A DNA stretch of 9,083 bases from Clostridia bacterium (GCA_017471125.1 JAFUWR010000351.1:1-9083); one strand, 5' to 3'. Shown: positions 1-6,710, counted from the first letter of the stretch. Notes: generated by a model from the sequence alone, not told the origin. A program made the numbers and translations.

Positions 1-512
1 GCATCTGCGCCATGCAGCTGGCCCGGTCGGTCAACGAGGCGCTGCGGGCGGGCAAGACCTGCCAACTGCGGCTCACGCTGGCCGAGGCCCCCGTCGACCT
101 GGCCGCCCGCGCCCGGGACCTCCCCGCGCGGCACGCCGAGGACTTTCTGAACGGCATCGTCCCCAAGCGGCTGGGCCAGACCCTCGTCCGCGCCGCGGGC
201 ATCGACATGGGCCGCCCCGCCGGAACGCTGACCCCGAAGGAGCTGCGCCGATTGAGCGACCTCCTCGTCGGCTGGACGCTCCCCGTCACCGGCACCCAGG
301 GCTTCGACCAGGCCCAGGTCACCGCCGGGGGCGTCAGCCTCAAGGACTTCGACGTGCGCGGCCTGCGCTCCCTCCGCTGCCCCGGGCTGTACGCCGCCGG
401 GGAGGTGCTGGACGTGGACGGCGACTGCGGCGGCTTCAACCTGCATTGGGCGTGGAGCTCGGCTTTGTTGGTCGTCGAGAGCATAATATACGAATCAGAG
501 GGGTCATCATGA
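1..512 (+). CDS. BaiN/HI0933-type NAD(P)/FAD-dependent oxidoreductase, C-terminal part (5' end cut by window)
   Basis: This is the last part of a flavoprotein of the BaiN/HI0933/YhiN family (two-dinucleotide-binding-domain flavoproteins). The open frame runs unbroken from the window edge, so the ATG at 12 is internal and the true start lies upstream. The strongest family mark is near the C-terminus: GLYAAGEVLDVDGDCGGFNL followed by HWAWSSA. This is the second FAD-contacting segment of the family, in which GE-hydrophobic-LDVDGD-GGFN-WAWSSG is highly conserved. Just before it, VTAGGVSL is also typical. The N-terminal Rossmann GxGxxG is outside the window. BaiN itself has been linked to bile acid 7-dehydroxylation steps, but most members have no proven substrate, so the activity here is unassigned. 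The stop codon overlaps the next start (ATGA at 509-512), which indicates translational coupling with the following flavoprotein gene. Confidence 0.88.
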   Translation, partial: ICAMQLARSVNEALRAGKTCQLRLTLAEAPVDLAARARDLPARHAEDFLNGIVPKRLGQTLVRAAGIDMGRPAGTLTPKELRRLSDLLVGWTLPVTGTQGFDQAQVTAGGVSLKDFDVRGLRSLRCPGLYAAGEVLDVDGDCGGFNLHWAWSSALLVVESIIYESEGSS

Positions 513-2086
513 AACTACGCTTATCACAGATCAAACTGCGTCTCGACGACTACCAACTCCCCCTCCCCGTCATCGCCGCCCGCGCCCTCCGCGTCAAGCC
601 CGCCGACATCGTCTCCGCGCGGCTGCTGCGCCGGTCGGTGGACGCCCGGGACAAGTCGGACGTGCACCTGTCGCTGACGCTGGAGGTCGAGACGGTGCGG
701 CCCGTGCGTCCCCTGCCGCGCAACGCGGAGATCGTGGCGGACAAGCCCGCGCCCGAGCCCGTCGCGGCGGCGAAGCCCCTTTTACACCGCCCGCTGGTGG
801 TGGGCATGGGTCCCGCGGGCCTGTTCGCGGGGCTGACGCTGGCCCGGGCGGGGCTCAGGCCGCTGGTGATCGAGCGGGGCCGTCCCGTGGAGCAGCGGGC
901 GCAGGACGTGGAAAACTTCTGGCGCACCGGCGTCCTCGACCCCGCGAGCAACGTGCAGTTCGGCGAGGGCGGCGCGGGCGCGTTCTCCGACGGCAAGCTG
1001 AACAGCGGCATCAAGGACCCGCGCTGCCGCCGGGTCCTCGAGGCGCTCCACGCCGCGGGCGCGCCGGAGGAGATCCTCTGGCAGGCCAAGCCCCACATCG
1101 GCACCGACCGCCTGCGGCCCACGGTGCGCAATATCCGGGAACAGATCATCGCCCTGGGCGGCGAGGTGTGCTTCGAGACGGCGCTGACGGACCTGCGCAC
1201 AGAGGGCGATCAGATCGTCGGCGCGGAGCTGAACGGCGCGGAGGTGGTGGAAACGGACCACGTCATCCTCGCCGTGGGCCACAGCGCCCGGGACACCTTC
1301 GAGTGGCTGCACGCCATGGGCGTGAAGATGTCGCCCAAGCCCTTCGCCATCGGCGCGCGCATCGAGCACCGGCAGGCCGACATCGACCGCGCCCAGTACG
1401 GCAGGGCCGTGGGGCACCCGGCCCTCGGCGCGGCGGACTACAAGCTGAGCGTCCACCTGCCCGACGGCCGCGCAGTGTACACCTTCTGCATGTGCCCCGG
1501 CGGGCAGGTGGTGGCCGCGGCGTCGGAGGACGGCGGGCTGGCGGTGAACGGCATGAGCCTGTTCGCCCGGGACGGCGAGAACGCCAACAGCGCCCTCTTG
1601 GTCAACGTGACGCCCGAGGACTTCGGCGACGCCGACCCGCTGGCCGGGGTGCGCTTCCAGCGCGAATGGGAGCGCGCGGCCTTTGTCGCGGGCGGGTCGG
1701 ACTACCGCGCCCCGGCCCAGACCGTGGGCGACTTCCTCAAAAACCAGCCCTCTGTAAAGGGCGGCGGCGTGGTGCCCAGCTACCGCCCCGGCGTCACCTG
1801 GACCAGCCTCGACGAATGCCTGCCCGGTTTCGTCACCGCCGCCCTGCGCGAGGCGCTGCCGCTGCTGGACCGAAAGCTCCGTGGCTTCGCCAGGCCCGAC
1901 GCGGTGCTCACCGGCGTGGAGACCCGCTCCTCCTCCCCCGTCCGCATCGAGCGCGACGCGGGGTGCATCGGCTCCCTGCGCGGGCTCTACCCCTGCGGCG
2001 AGGGCGCGGGCTATGCCGGCGGCATCATGTCCGCCGCCGTGGACGGCATGCGCTGCGCGGAGGCCGTTATAGGCAATAGGGAGTAG
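509..2086 (+). CDS. FAD-dependent dehydrogenase, COG2509 type (uncharacterised family), 525 aa
   Basis: This is a probable cytoplasmic FAD-dependent dehydrogenase of the COG2509 type; the family's substrate is not known. The ATG at 509 is chosen over the in-frame ATG at 446. It has AGAGGGG at 497-503 with a 5-base spacer, gives the ATGA overlap with the upstream stop, and starts with the normal family N-terminus (MKLRLSQIKL). Residues 1 to about 70 form the small N-terminal domain of the family, including RRSVDARDK (41-49). The FAD-binding Rossmann motif GMGPAG is at 99-104, followed by a basic and acidic turn (IERG). GEGGAGAFSDGKL with NSGIKD lies near residues 155-175. A C-terminal FAD segment, GLYPCGEGAGYAGG, is followed by the GIMSAAVDGMR helix. 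Length matches the family. The last codons (I-G-N-R-E) and the stop lie in a short G-run repeat that flanks a REP-like element, so the C-terminus is probably repeat-derived. Confidence 0.9.
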   Translation: MKLRLSQIKLRLDDYQLPLPVIAARALRVKPADIVSARLLRRSVDARDKSDVHLSLTLEVETVRPVRPLPRNAEIVADKPAPEPVAAAKPLLHRPLVVGMGPAGLFAGLTLARAGLRPLVIERGRPVEQRAQDVENFWRTGVLDPASNVQFGEGGAGAFSDGKLNSGIKDPRCRRVLEALHAAGAPEEILWQAKPHIGTDRLRPTVRNIREQIIALGGEVCFETALTDLRTEGDQIVGAELNGAEVVETDHVILAVGHSARDTFEWLHAMGVKMSPKPFAIGARIEHRQADIDRAQYGRAVGHPALGAADYKLSVHLPDGRAVYTFCMCPGGQVVAAASEDGGLAVNGMSLFARDGENANSALLVNVTPEDFGDADPLAGVRFQREWERAAFVAGGSDYRAPAQTVGDFLKNQPSVKGGGVVPSYRPGVTWTSLDECLPGFVTAALREALPLLDRKLRGFARPDAVLTGVETRSSSPVRIERDAGCIGSLRGLYPCGEGAGYAGGIMSAAVDGMRCAEAVIGNRE

Positions 2087-2100
2087 GCAGTAGGGGCCAC

Positions 2101-2153
2101 GACCTCATCCGTCATTTGCTTCGCAAATGCCACCTTCCCCTAAAGGGGAAGGC
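2101..2153 (-). repeat. REP-like hairpin unit, copy 1 (inverted relative to copies 2 and 3)
   Basis: The 53-base unit reads GACCTCATCCGTCA (2101-2114), a small hairpin ATTTGC-TTC-GCAAAT (2114-2128), TGCCACCTTCCCC (2128-2140), a TAAA loop, then GGGGAAGGC (2145-2153). It is the inverse of copy 2: the 14-, 13- and 9-base blocks are perfect reverse complements, while the small hairpin between them differs in sequence but keeps its fold. That compensatory pattern suggests selection on structure. No U-run follows, so it does not look like an intrinsic terminator. Confidence 0.85.
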
Positions 2154-2171
2154 ATGAGAACCGCGCCAAAA

Positions 2172-2222
2172 GCCTTCCCCCGTTGGGGAAGGTGGCACGG
2201 CGCAGCCGTGACGGATGAGGTC
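2172..2222 (+). repeat. REP-like hairpin unit, copy 2
   Basis: The 51-base unit reads GCCTTCCCC (2172-2180), CGTT loop, GGGGAAGGTGGCA (2185-2197), an internal hairpin CGGC-GCA-GCCG (2198-2208), then TGACGGATGAGGTC (2209-2222). With copy 1 it forms a head-to-head pair that could fold as one 122-base structure from 2101 to 2222. It shares GCCTTCCCC-N4-GGGGAAGGTGGC and CGGATGAGGTC with copy 3 at 5131-5181. Confidence 0.85.
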
Positions 2223-2223
2223 A

Positions 2224-2247
2224 CCCTGTTCCCCGTTCCCTGTTCCC
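2224..2247 (-). repeat. Short-period C/G-run flank of the REP-like pair
   Basis: The plus strand reads CCC-TGTT-CCCC-GTT-CCC-TGTT-CCC. On the minus strand this is four runs of three or more G separated by 3-4 bases, which fits the classic G-quadruplex pattern. A degenerate counterpart, AATAGGGAGTAGGCAGTAGGGG, lies on the other side of the pair at 2075-2096. The flanks therefore appear to belong to the repeat element. Confidence 0.6.
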
Positions 2248-2280
2248 TCCAAATCGAGCATCACATTACAGGTAATGATA

Positions 2281-3573
2281 ATGAAAAAACACTTTTCTTA
2301 CTCCGCGGCCATCTTCGACCTTGACGGCACGGTGCTGGACAGCCTGGGCGTATGGCGGCACGTGGACGAGCGCTTCTTCGGCGCGCGGGGCGTAGCGATC
2401 CCGGAGGACTACGTCCGCGCCATCGCGGGCATGAGCTTTTCGGAGACGGCGATCTACACGGTGTCGGCCTGCGGCCTGCAAGAGACCCCGGAGGCGGTGA
2501 TGGCCGAGTGGATGGCGCTGGCCGCGGACGAGTACGCCCACGACGTGGACCTTGTGCCGGGGGCGCGGGACTACCTGCGGGCCTTGAAGCGCGGTGGCGT
2601 GAAGCTGGCCGCGGCCACGGCCAACCGGCTCGCGCTGGTCAGGCCCACCCTCGAGCGCTGCGGCATCCTCGAGCTGTTCGACGCCATACTCACCACCGGC
2701 GACATCGGCGACCGCAACAAGTCCGACGGGGCGCTGTTCCGGCTGGCCGCGGACAAACTAAACGTCCCGCCCGAAGCCTGCGTCGTGTTCGAGGACGCCC
2801 TGGAGGGCATCCGCGGGGCGCGGGCGGCGGGCATGGGGGCCTGGGCCGTGGAGAGCGTGGCCTGCGCCCATGCCCTTGACGACGTGGCGGCGCTGGCCAA
2901 CGGCGTGGCGAAGGACTTCGTCGCGCTTGCCCGTCGCCTGCCCGCCCCGGACGGCCCGCGCCGCTGCGTGATCTTCACCGCCCGCTGCGAGGGCGACCCC
3001 GCCCGCGCCTACGTCCCCCGCCCCGGCGACTTCGTGCTGTGCGCGGACAACGGCTGGCACATCGCCCGGGACATGGGCGTCGCGCCGGACATCGTCATCG
3101 GCGACTTCGACTCCGCCGAGGCCCCGGCCGCGGGCGCGGTGGAGCGCTTTCCCGTGGAGAAGGACGACACCGACACCATGCTGTGCCTGAAGCGCGGCCT
3201 CTCTATGGGCTTCGGCGACTTCCTGATCGTCGGCGGCTTCGGCGGGCGGCTGGACCACACGCTGGCCAACCTGCAATCGCTCAACTACGCCGCCTGCCGC
3301 TACGCCCACGCGGAGCTCGCCGACGGGCGGCGCTGGGCCGCGGTGTTGAAGGGCGGCGAGGCAATAAAAATCCCCCGGAGGCCGGGGGTGTTGTCCGTAT
3401 TCTCACTGGGCGACGCCTGTCGCGGCGTGACCGTCCGCGGCGCGAAGTACGAGGCCGACGACATCACGCTGACCAACGCCTTTCCGCTGGGCGCGTGCAA
3501 CGCCGTCGCCGGGTCGGAGGCCACGATCTCCGTCCGTGAGGGCACATTATTAATAATAACCGAAGAACCATAG
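2281..3573 (+). CDS. HAD-family phosphatase fused to thiamine diphosphokinase, 430 aa
   Basis: This is a two-domain protein. Residues 1 to about 218 are a HAD hydrolase of the beta-phosphoglucomutase/phosphatase class. Motif I is DLDGT (13-17, nucleophile D13 and acid D15), followed by a helical cap at about 20-95. Motif II Thr is in AATAN (T113), motif III Lys in NKSD (K147), and motif IV is FEDA (E171, D172). Residues about 226-430 match thiamine diphosphokinase: ADNGWH (255-260), GDFDS (274-278), KDDTD (294-298), GGFGGRLDH (318-326) and a C-terminal beta domain. TPK transfers pyrophosphate from ATP to thiamine, giving the cofactor ThDP. Both domains are near normal length and keep their key residues. 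The HAD half may dephosphorylate thiamine monophosphate before the kinase step; this is inference. The ATG at 2281 is chosen because AGG at 2270-2272 lies 8 bases upstream; ATG 2275 is too close, and 2215 would start inside the repeat. No TPP riboswitch was seen upstream. Confidence 0.88.
   Translation: MKKHFSYSAAIFDLDGTVLDSLGVWRHVDERFFGARGVAIPEDYVRAIAGMSFSETAIYTVSACGLQETPEAVMAEWMALAADEYAHDVDLVPGARDYLRALKRGGVKLAAATANRLALVRPTLERCGILELFDAILTTGDIGDRNKSDGALFRLAADKLNVPPEACVVFEDALEGIRGARAAGMGAWAVESVACAHALDDVAALANGVAKDFVALARRLPAPDGPRRCVIFTARCEGDPARAYVPRPGDFVLCADNGWHIARDMGVAPDIVIGDFDSAEAPAAGAVERFPVEKDDTDTMLCLKRGLSMGFGDFLIVGGFGGRLDHTLANLQSLNYAACRYAHAELADGRRWAAVLKGGEAIKIPRRPGVLSVFSLGDACRGVTVRGAKYEADDITLTNAFPLGACNAVAGSEATISVREGTLLIITEEP
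3366..3388 (-). terminator. Intrinsic terminator of the ABC operon, lying inside the TPK coding sequence
   Basis: Read on the minus strand, a perfect 7-bp GC stem (CCCCCGG-CCT-CCGGGGG, 3388-3372) is followed directly by ATTTTTATT. This is a textbook intrinsic terminator, about 190 bases beyond the ATPase stop at 3577. On the plus strand the same bases encode residues of the TPK domain (around IKIPRRPGV, 363-370), and no U-run follows in that direction. The operon mRNA would thus be antisense to the last ~200 bases of the HAD-TPK gene. Confidence 0.72.
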
Positions 3574-3576
3574 CCG

Positions 3577-4365
<789 letters not shown>

Positions 4366-4370
4366 GCGCG

Positions 4371-5060
4371 TCACACCTTATAATATCCCAATTTGCGCTC
4401 CACCCAGCCGAACAGCAGGGTCAGCAGGCCGTTGCAGGCCAGGTAGTACACCGCCGTGAAGAACAGCGGCCAGATGGCGCCGGAGATGCCCTGGCTGGAC
4501 TTCATGAACGCCTGCCCGGCCCAGATGATCTCCTGCAGGGCGATGATGCGGGCCAGCGACGTGTCCTTGACCAGGGTGATGATCTCGTTGGACATGGGCG
4601 GCACGATCCGCTTGATGACCTGCGACAGCTTCACGTGGAAGAAGATCTGGGGCCGGGTCATGCCCAGCACCAGGCCCGCCTCCTCCTGCCCGACGGGGAC
4701 GGACTGTATGCCGCCGCGGTAGATCTCCGAGAAGTAGCAGGCGTAGTTGATGATGAACGCCGTGGAGGCCGCCGCGAAGCGCCCCGCCTCGCCGCCGCCC
4801 CAGATGGAGTTGTGCAGCACGATGCCGGGGAAGTAGAATATGATGAGCAGCTGGATCATCAGCGGCGAGCCGCGCACGATCCACACCACGATGCGCGTGA
4901 ACGCGCTCAGCGGCTTGATCTTCGACATCGACCCGAACGCGATCACCAGCCCCAGCGGGAGCGCGCCGATCAGCGTCACGAAGAACAGCTTCATCGTCTG
5001 CAAAAAGCCGATGTTCAGCGACCGCACGACGATGGGGAACTGCTGTAAAAATAGTTGCAT
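4371..5060 (-). CDS. Polar amino acid ABC transporter, permease, 229 aa
   Basis: This is the integral membrane subunit of the importer (HisM/GlnP class). Hydrophobic segments are visible at about 18-44, 55-82, 96-112 and 195-217. RGSPLMIQ (63-70) is characteristic of the family. The EAA loop that docks on the ATPase spans about 125-147 (QEEAGLVLGMTRPQIFF and on), with E127-A128 and G133 conserved; the usual final LPQ is LSQ here. KDTSL (165-169) is also typical. The start is taken as ATG 5060, with an AAAAAAGG site 9 bases upstream (minus strand); the in-frame TTG 5069 and GTG 5063 are less likely. The G-run tract of the REP-like repeat sits immediately before the ribosome binding site, so the repeat has landed in the transporter's own leader. 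Confidence 0.94.
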   Translation of the reverse strand: MQLFLQQFPIVVRSLNIGFLQTMKLFFVTLIGALPLGLVIAFGSMSKIKPLSAFTRIVVWIVRGSPLMIQLLIIFYFPGIVLHNSIWGGGEAGRFAAASTAFIINYACYFSEIYRGGIQSVPVGQEEAGLVLGMTRPQIFFHVKLSQVIKRIVPPMSNEIITLVKDTSLARIIALQEIIWAGQAFMKSSQGISGAIWPLFFTAVYYLACNGLLTLLFGWVERKLGYYKV

Positions 5061-5078
5061 CACGATCAACCTTTTTTA

Positions 5079-5111
5079 GGGAGTAGGGATTAGGGAGTAG
5101 GGATTAGGGGG
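5079..5111 (+). repeat. GGGAGTAGGGATTA tandem tract (G-quadruplex motif)
   Basis: Two perfect copies of a 14-base unit (GGGAGTAGGGATTA) are followed by GGGGG. This gives five G-runs with regular four-base spacers and meets the G3+N1-7 quadruplex pattern. The tract is on the plus strand, the template strand for the permease gene, and ends two bases from the permease ribosome binding site. The same kind of G-run tract flanks the repeat pair at 2075-2250. Confidence 0.8.
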
Positions 5112-5130
5112 AACGGCGTAGGGGCGCTAA

Positions 5131-5181
5131 GCCTTCCCCTTTAGGGGAAGGTGGCCGAGCGCAGCGAGGTCGGATGAGGTC
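5131..5181 (+). repeat. REP-like hairpin unit, copy 3 (single)
   Basis: GCCTTCCCC (5131-5139), TTTA loop, GGGGAAGGTGGC (5144-5155), a variable middle closed by CCGA/TCGG, then CGGATGAGGTC (5171-5181). It has the same orientation and ends as copy 2, with a different middle segment. It lies between the substrate-binding protein gene and the permease gene. Confidence 0.83.
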
Positions 5182-5232
5182 GCCGCCCGCCCTGCCGCTC
5201 GAAACGGACGCGGCCCCACAGATCCTCCAACG

Positions 5233-5268
5233 AAACAAAACCACCGGAGGTCGCAAAGGCCTCCGGTG
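5233..5268 (-). terminator. Terminator after the substrate-binding protein gene
   Basis: A perfect 9-bp stem CACCGGAGG/CCTCCGGTG (5242-5250 and 5260-5268) with a 9-base loop is followed on the minus strand by GGTTTTGTTTCG. It lies about 20 bases beyond the stop at 5287. Partial termination here would let the binding protein be made in excess over permease and ATPase, a common arrangement for such importers. No clear separate promoter was found between it and the permease gene. Confidence 0.72.
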
Positions 5269-5286
5269 CGTATTGCATGCCGGGCT

Positions 5287-6063
5287 TTACTGCGCGATCA
5301 TGGCGGCCTGGACGCCGTAGGTCTCGGCGACGGCCATCATGGTGCCGTCGTCGTAGGCGGCCTTGAGGAAGTCGTTCAGGGCGGCGGCCAGGTCGGAGCC
5401 CTTGCGGAAGCCCGCGCCGTACTCCTCGCTGTTCAGGCCCACGGTGTAGGTCAAATCGGCGTAGCCGGTACCCTCGCCCACCATGGCGGCGGCCATCAGG
5501 CTGTCGATGACGGCGGCGTCGGACGTGCCCGCGGCGACCTCCATCAGCGCGTCGGCCTGGGTGGCGACCTCGGTGATGGTGTAGCCCAGCTCGGCCACGA
5601 CCTCCTCGCCGGCGGAGCCGTTCTCAACGGCGATGTTCAATTCGGCGATGCTCTCGGCGGTCTGGTACTGGTCGGCCACGGCGGCGGGCACGATGACCAC
5701 CTGGGCGTTGTTGGCGTAGGCGTTGGAGGTCTCCATCGCGGCCTTCACGTCCTCGGTCAGGGTCATGCCGTTCCAAACCACGTCGATGGACTTGTTGTCC
5801 AGCTCCATGATCTTGTTGTCCCAGTCGATCTCGATGAACTCGGCCTCCACGCCCAGGCTCTCGGCGAACGCCTTGGCCATGTCCGCGTCAAAGCCGACCC
5901 ACTCGCCGGACTCGTCCTTGTAATCCATCGGCGCAAAATCGGTGATGCCCACGACCAGCTTGCCGTTGGCCTGCACATAGGCCAGGTCGCTGTCGGCCTC
6001 GGCCAGACCGGCCAGGCTCAGGCACAGCATCAGGGCGAGCAGCATAGCGGCGATACGTTTCAT
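5287..6063 (-). CDS. Family 3 amino acid ABC transporter substrate-binding protein, 258 aa
   Basis: This is the extracytoplasmic binding protein that delivers a polar amino acid to the importer encoded downstream. A signal peptide covers residues 1-23 (KR, hydrophobic core, then a signal peptidase I-like AEA before DSD). The mature part has the family 3 opening GKLVVGITDFAPMDY (34-48), the GFDADMAKAFAESLG helix (57-71), WNGMTLTEDV (97-106) and a second lobe beginning near NIAVENGSAGEE. Length is normal. The start ATG 6063 has GGAGG 9 bases upstream. The signal peptide lacks a lipobox: the position where related Gram-positive proteins carry Cys reads LAGLAEA, and the only Cys (C14) is inside the hydrophobic core. 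The protein may be released or held by another route. The mature protein is strongly acidic. The ligand cannot be named from sequence alone. Confidence 0.93.
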   Translation of the reverse strand: MKRIAAMLLALMLCLSLAGLAEADSDLAYVQANGKLVVGITDFAPMDYKDESGEWVGFDADMAKAFAESLGVEAEFIEIDWDNKIMELDNKSIDVVWNGMTLTEDVKAAMETSNAYANNAQVVIVPAAVADQYQTAESIAELNIAVENGSAGEEVVAELGYTITEVATQADALMEVAAGTSDAAVIDSLMAAAMVGEGTGYADLTYTVGLNSEEYGAGFRKGSDLAAALNDFLKAAYDDGTMMAVAETYGVQAAMIAQ

Positions 6064-6091
6064 TTCATCATTCCTCCAAATATAGATTCTT

Positions 6092-6120
6092 ACTATAACA
6101 TATCATATTAGCAGGCTAAA
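6092..6120 (-). promoter_or_regulatory. Candidate sigma-A promoter for the substrate-binding protein operon
   Basis: On the minus strand TTTAGC (6120-6115) and TATAGT (6097-6092) are separated by 17 bases, in an AT-rich leader otherwise unusual for this GC-rich region. The -10 is good and the -35 weak (3 of 6). It is followed by GGAGG at 6077-6073 before the ATG at 6063. Confidence 0.45.
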
Positions 6121-6137
6121 GTAAAGGGCTTGCGCCC
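6117..6137 (-). terminator. Weak terminator-like hairpin after the membrane protein gene
   Basis: On the minus strand GGGC-GCAA-GCCC (6137-6126) is followed by TTTACTTTA. The loop is a GNRA-type tetraloop, but the stem is only four base pairs plus a G-U. It abuts the candidate -35 of the binding protein operon. It may mark the end of the 6151-6687 transcript or leak into the operon. Confidence 0.35.
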
Positions 6138-6150
6138 CCGTCCCCAAAAT

Positions 6151-6687
6151 TTAACGCTTGAACAGCAGTCCCCGGAGCCGCCCCAGGTACAATATCGAGA
6201 ACCGCATGAGCGACACGTCGTACAGCATCAGCGTCAGGTTCCCTAAGAGCAGCGTCGTCGCCGCCATCCAGAGCGTCATCTCCCGGTAGTCCGCGAGCAC
6301 CTGGTCCAGCCGCAGCACGAAGAAGATCAGCGCGTACATCGCTCCAATGGCGACGTTCCACAACAGCAGCTTCGCCAGCCGCCGGAGCCACCGGTTTTTG
6401 ATCTTCCCGTCCAGCGTCCACTTCACGATGGGATAGTACCCCAGGAACGTGAACAGCAGCGCCGCCTCCTTGTCCGGGCACAGCATCATCGACAGCAGCG
6501 CGATGGCCGCCCACGCCGACCAGGCGTACATCCCGCCGCAGTCGAACACCAGCGGGATCAGCGTCAGCCCCGCCAATATCGGACAGCAGAACGTCGCCAC
6601 CGGGATCACCCCGCCCAGCAGCATCACCGCCGTCCCCAGCGCCACCATCATGCCGCTCACCGCGACCTTTCGGCTGTATCCCTTCAT
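6151..6687 (-). CDS. Small polytopic membrane protein of unknown function, 178 aa
   Basis: This is an integral membrane protein with five or six hydrophobic segments, at about 8-30, 33-49, 53-70, 74-90, 104-125 and 136-158. A conserved-looking GYYPIVK (83-89) is followed by a basic cytoplasmic-type loop (KIKNRWLRRLAK, 95-106), and the C-terminus is basic. The overall plan (about 180 residues, small-residue-rich first helix starting right after a basic N-terminus) recalls ECF-transporter S components and related clostridial proteins of unknown role, but no diagnostic motif proves this. The start ATG 6687 is supported by GGAAGGAGGG on the minus strand about 8 bases upstream and by a well-placed promoter. 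It is transcribed in the same direction as the amino acid transporter but has its own promoter, and it is divergent from the HTH gene at 6837. The function is not recognised. Confidence 0.8.
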   Translation of the reverse strand: MKGYSRKVAVSGMMVALGTAVMLLGGVIPVATFCCPILAGLTLIPLVFDCGGMYAWSAWAAIALLSMMLCPDKEAALLFTFLGYYPIVKWTLDGKIKNRWLRRLAKLLLWNVAIGAMYALIFFVLRLDQVLADYREMTLWMAATTLLLGNLTLMLYDVSLMRFSILYLGRLRGLLFKR

Positions 6688-6710
6688 GCCCGCGCCCTCC
6701 TTCCTCCCTG

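Noticed and set aside
446..508. Upstream start (ATG 446) for the COG2509 gene
   Set aside because: It would overlap 67 bases of the previous gene, lacks a ribosome binding site and adds residues foreign to the family.
1168..2079. 303-aa open frame in another frame of the dehydrogenase
   Set aside because: Arg/Gly/Ala-rich product typical of a GC-rich shadow frame; the 509-2086 frame has full family motifs.
2087..2280. TPP riboswitch before the HAD-TPK gene
   Set aside because: No CUGAGA-type or other conserved THI-box sequence was found; the structure present is the repeat pair.
2127..2324. 65-aa open frame across the REP-like pair
   Set aside because: Peptides such as PSPKGEG come from translating the repeat; no independent coding evidence.
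4366..4374. GTG start at 4374 for the ATPase overlapping the permease stop
   Set aside because: The AAGG site would be one base away; ATG 4365 has normal spacing and gives a typical N-terminus.
5133..5225. Minus-strand GTG mini-frame of about 30 codons after a GGAGG
   Set aside because: Most of it is translated repeat (LGHLPLKGKA) and it has no likeness to a leader peptide; probably chance.
5266..6111. Long plus-strand open frame (281 aa, Gly/His/Val-rich)
   Set aside because: It is antisense to the clear substrate-binding protein gene; high GC leaves the opposite strand free of stops, and the product is low-complexity with no start signal.
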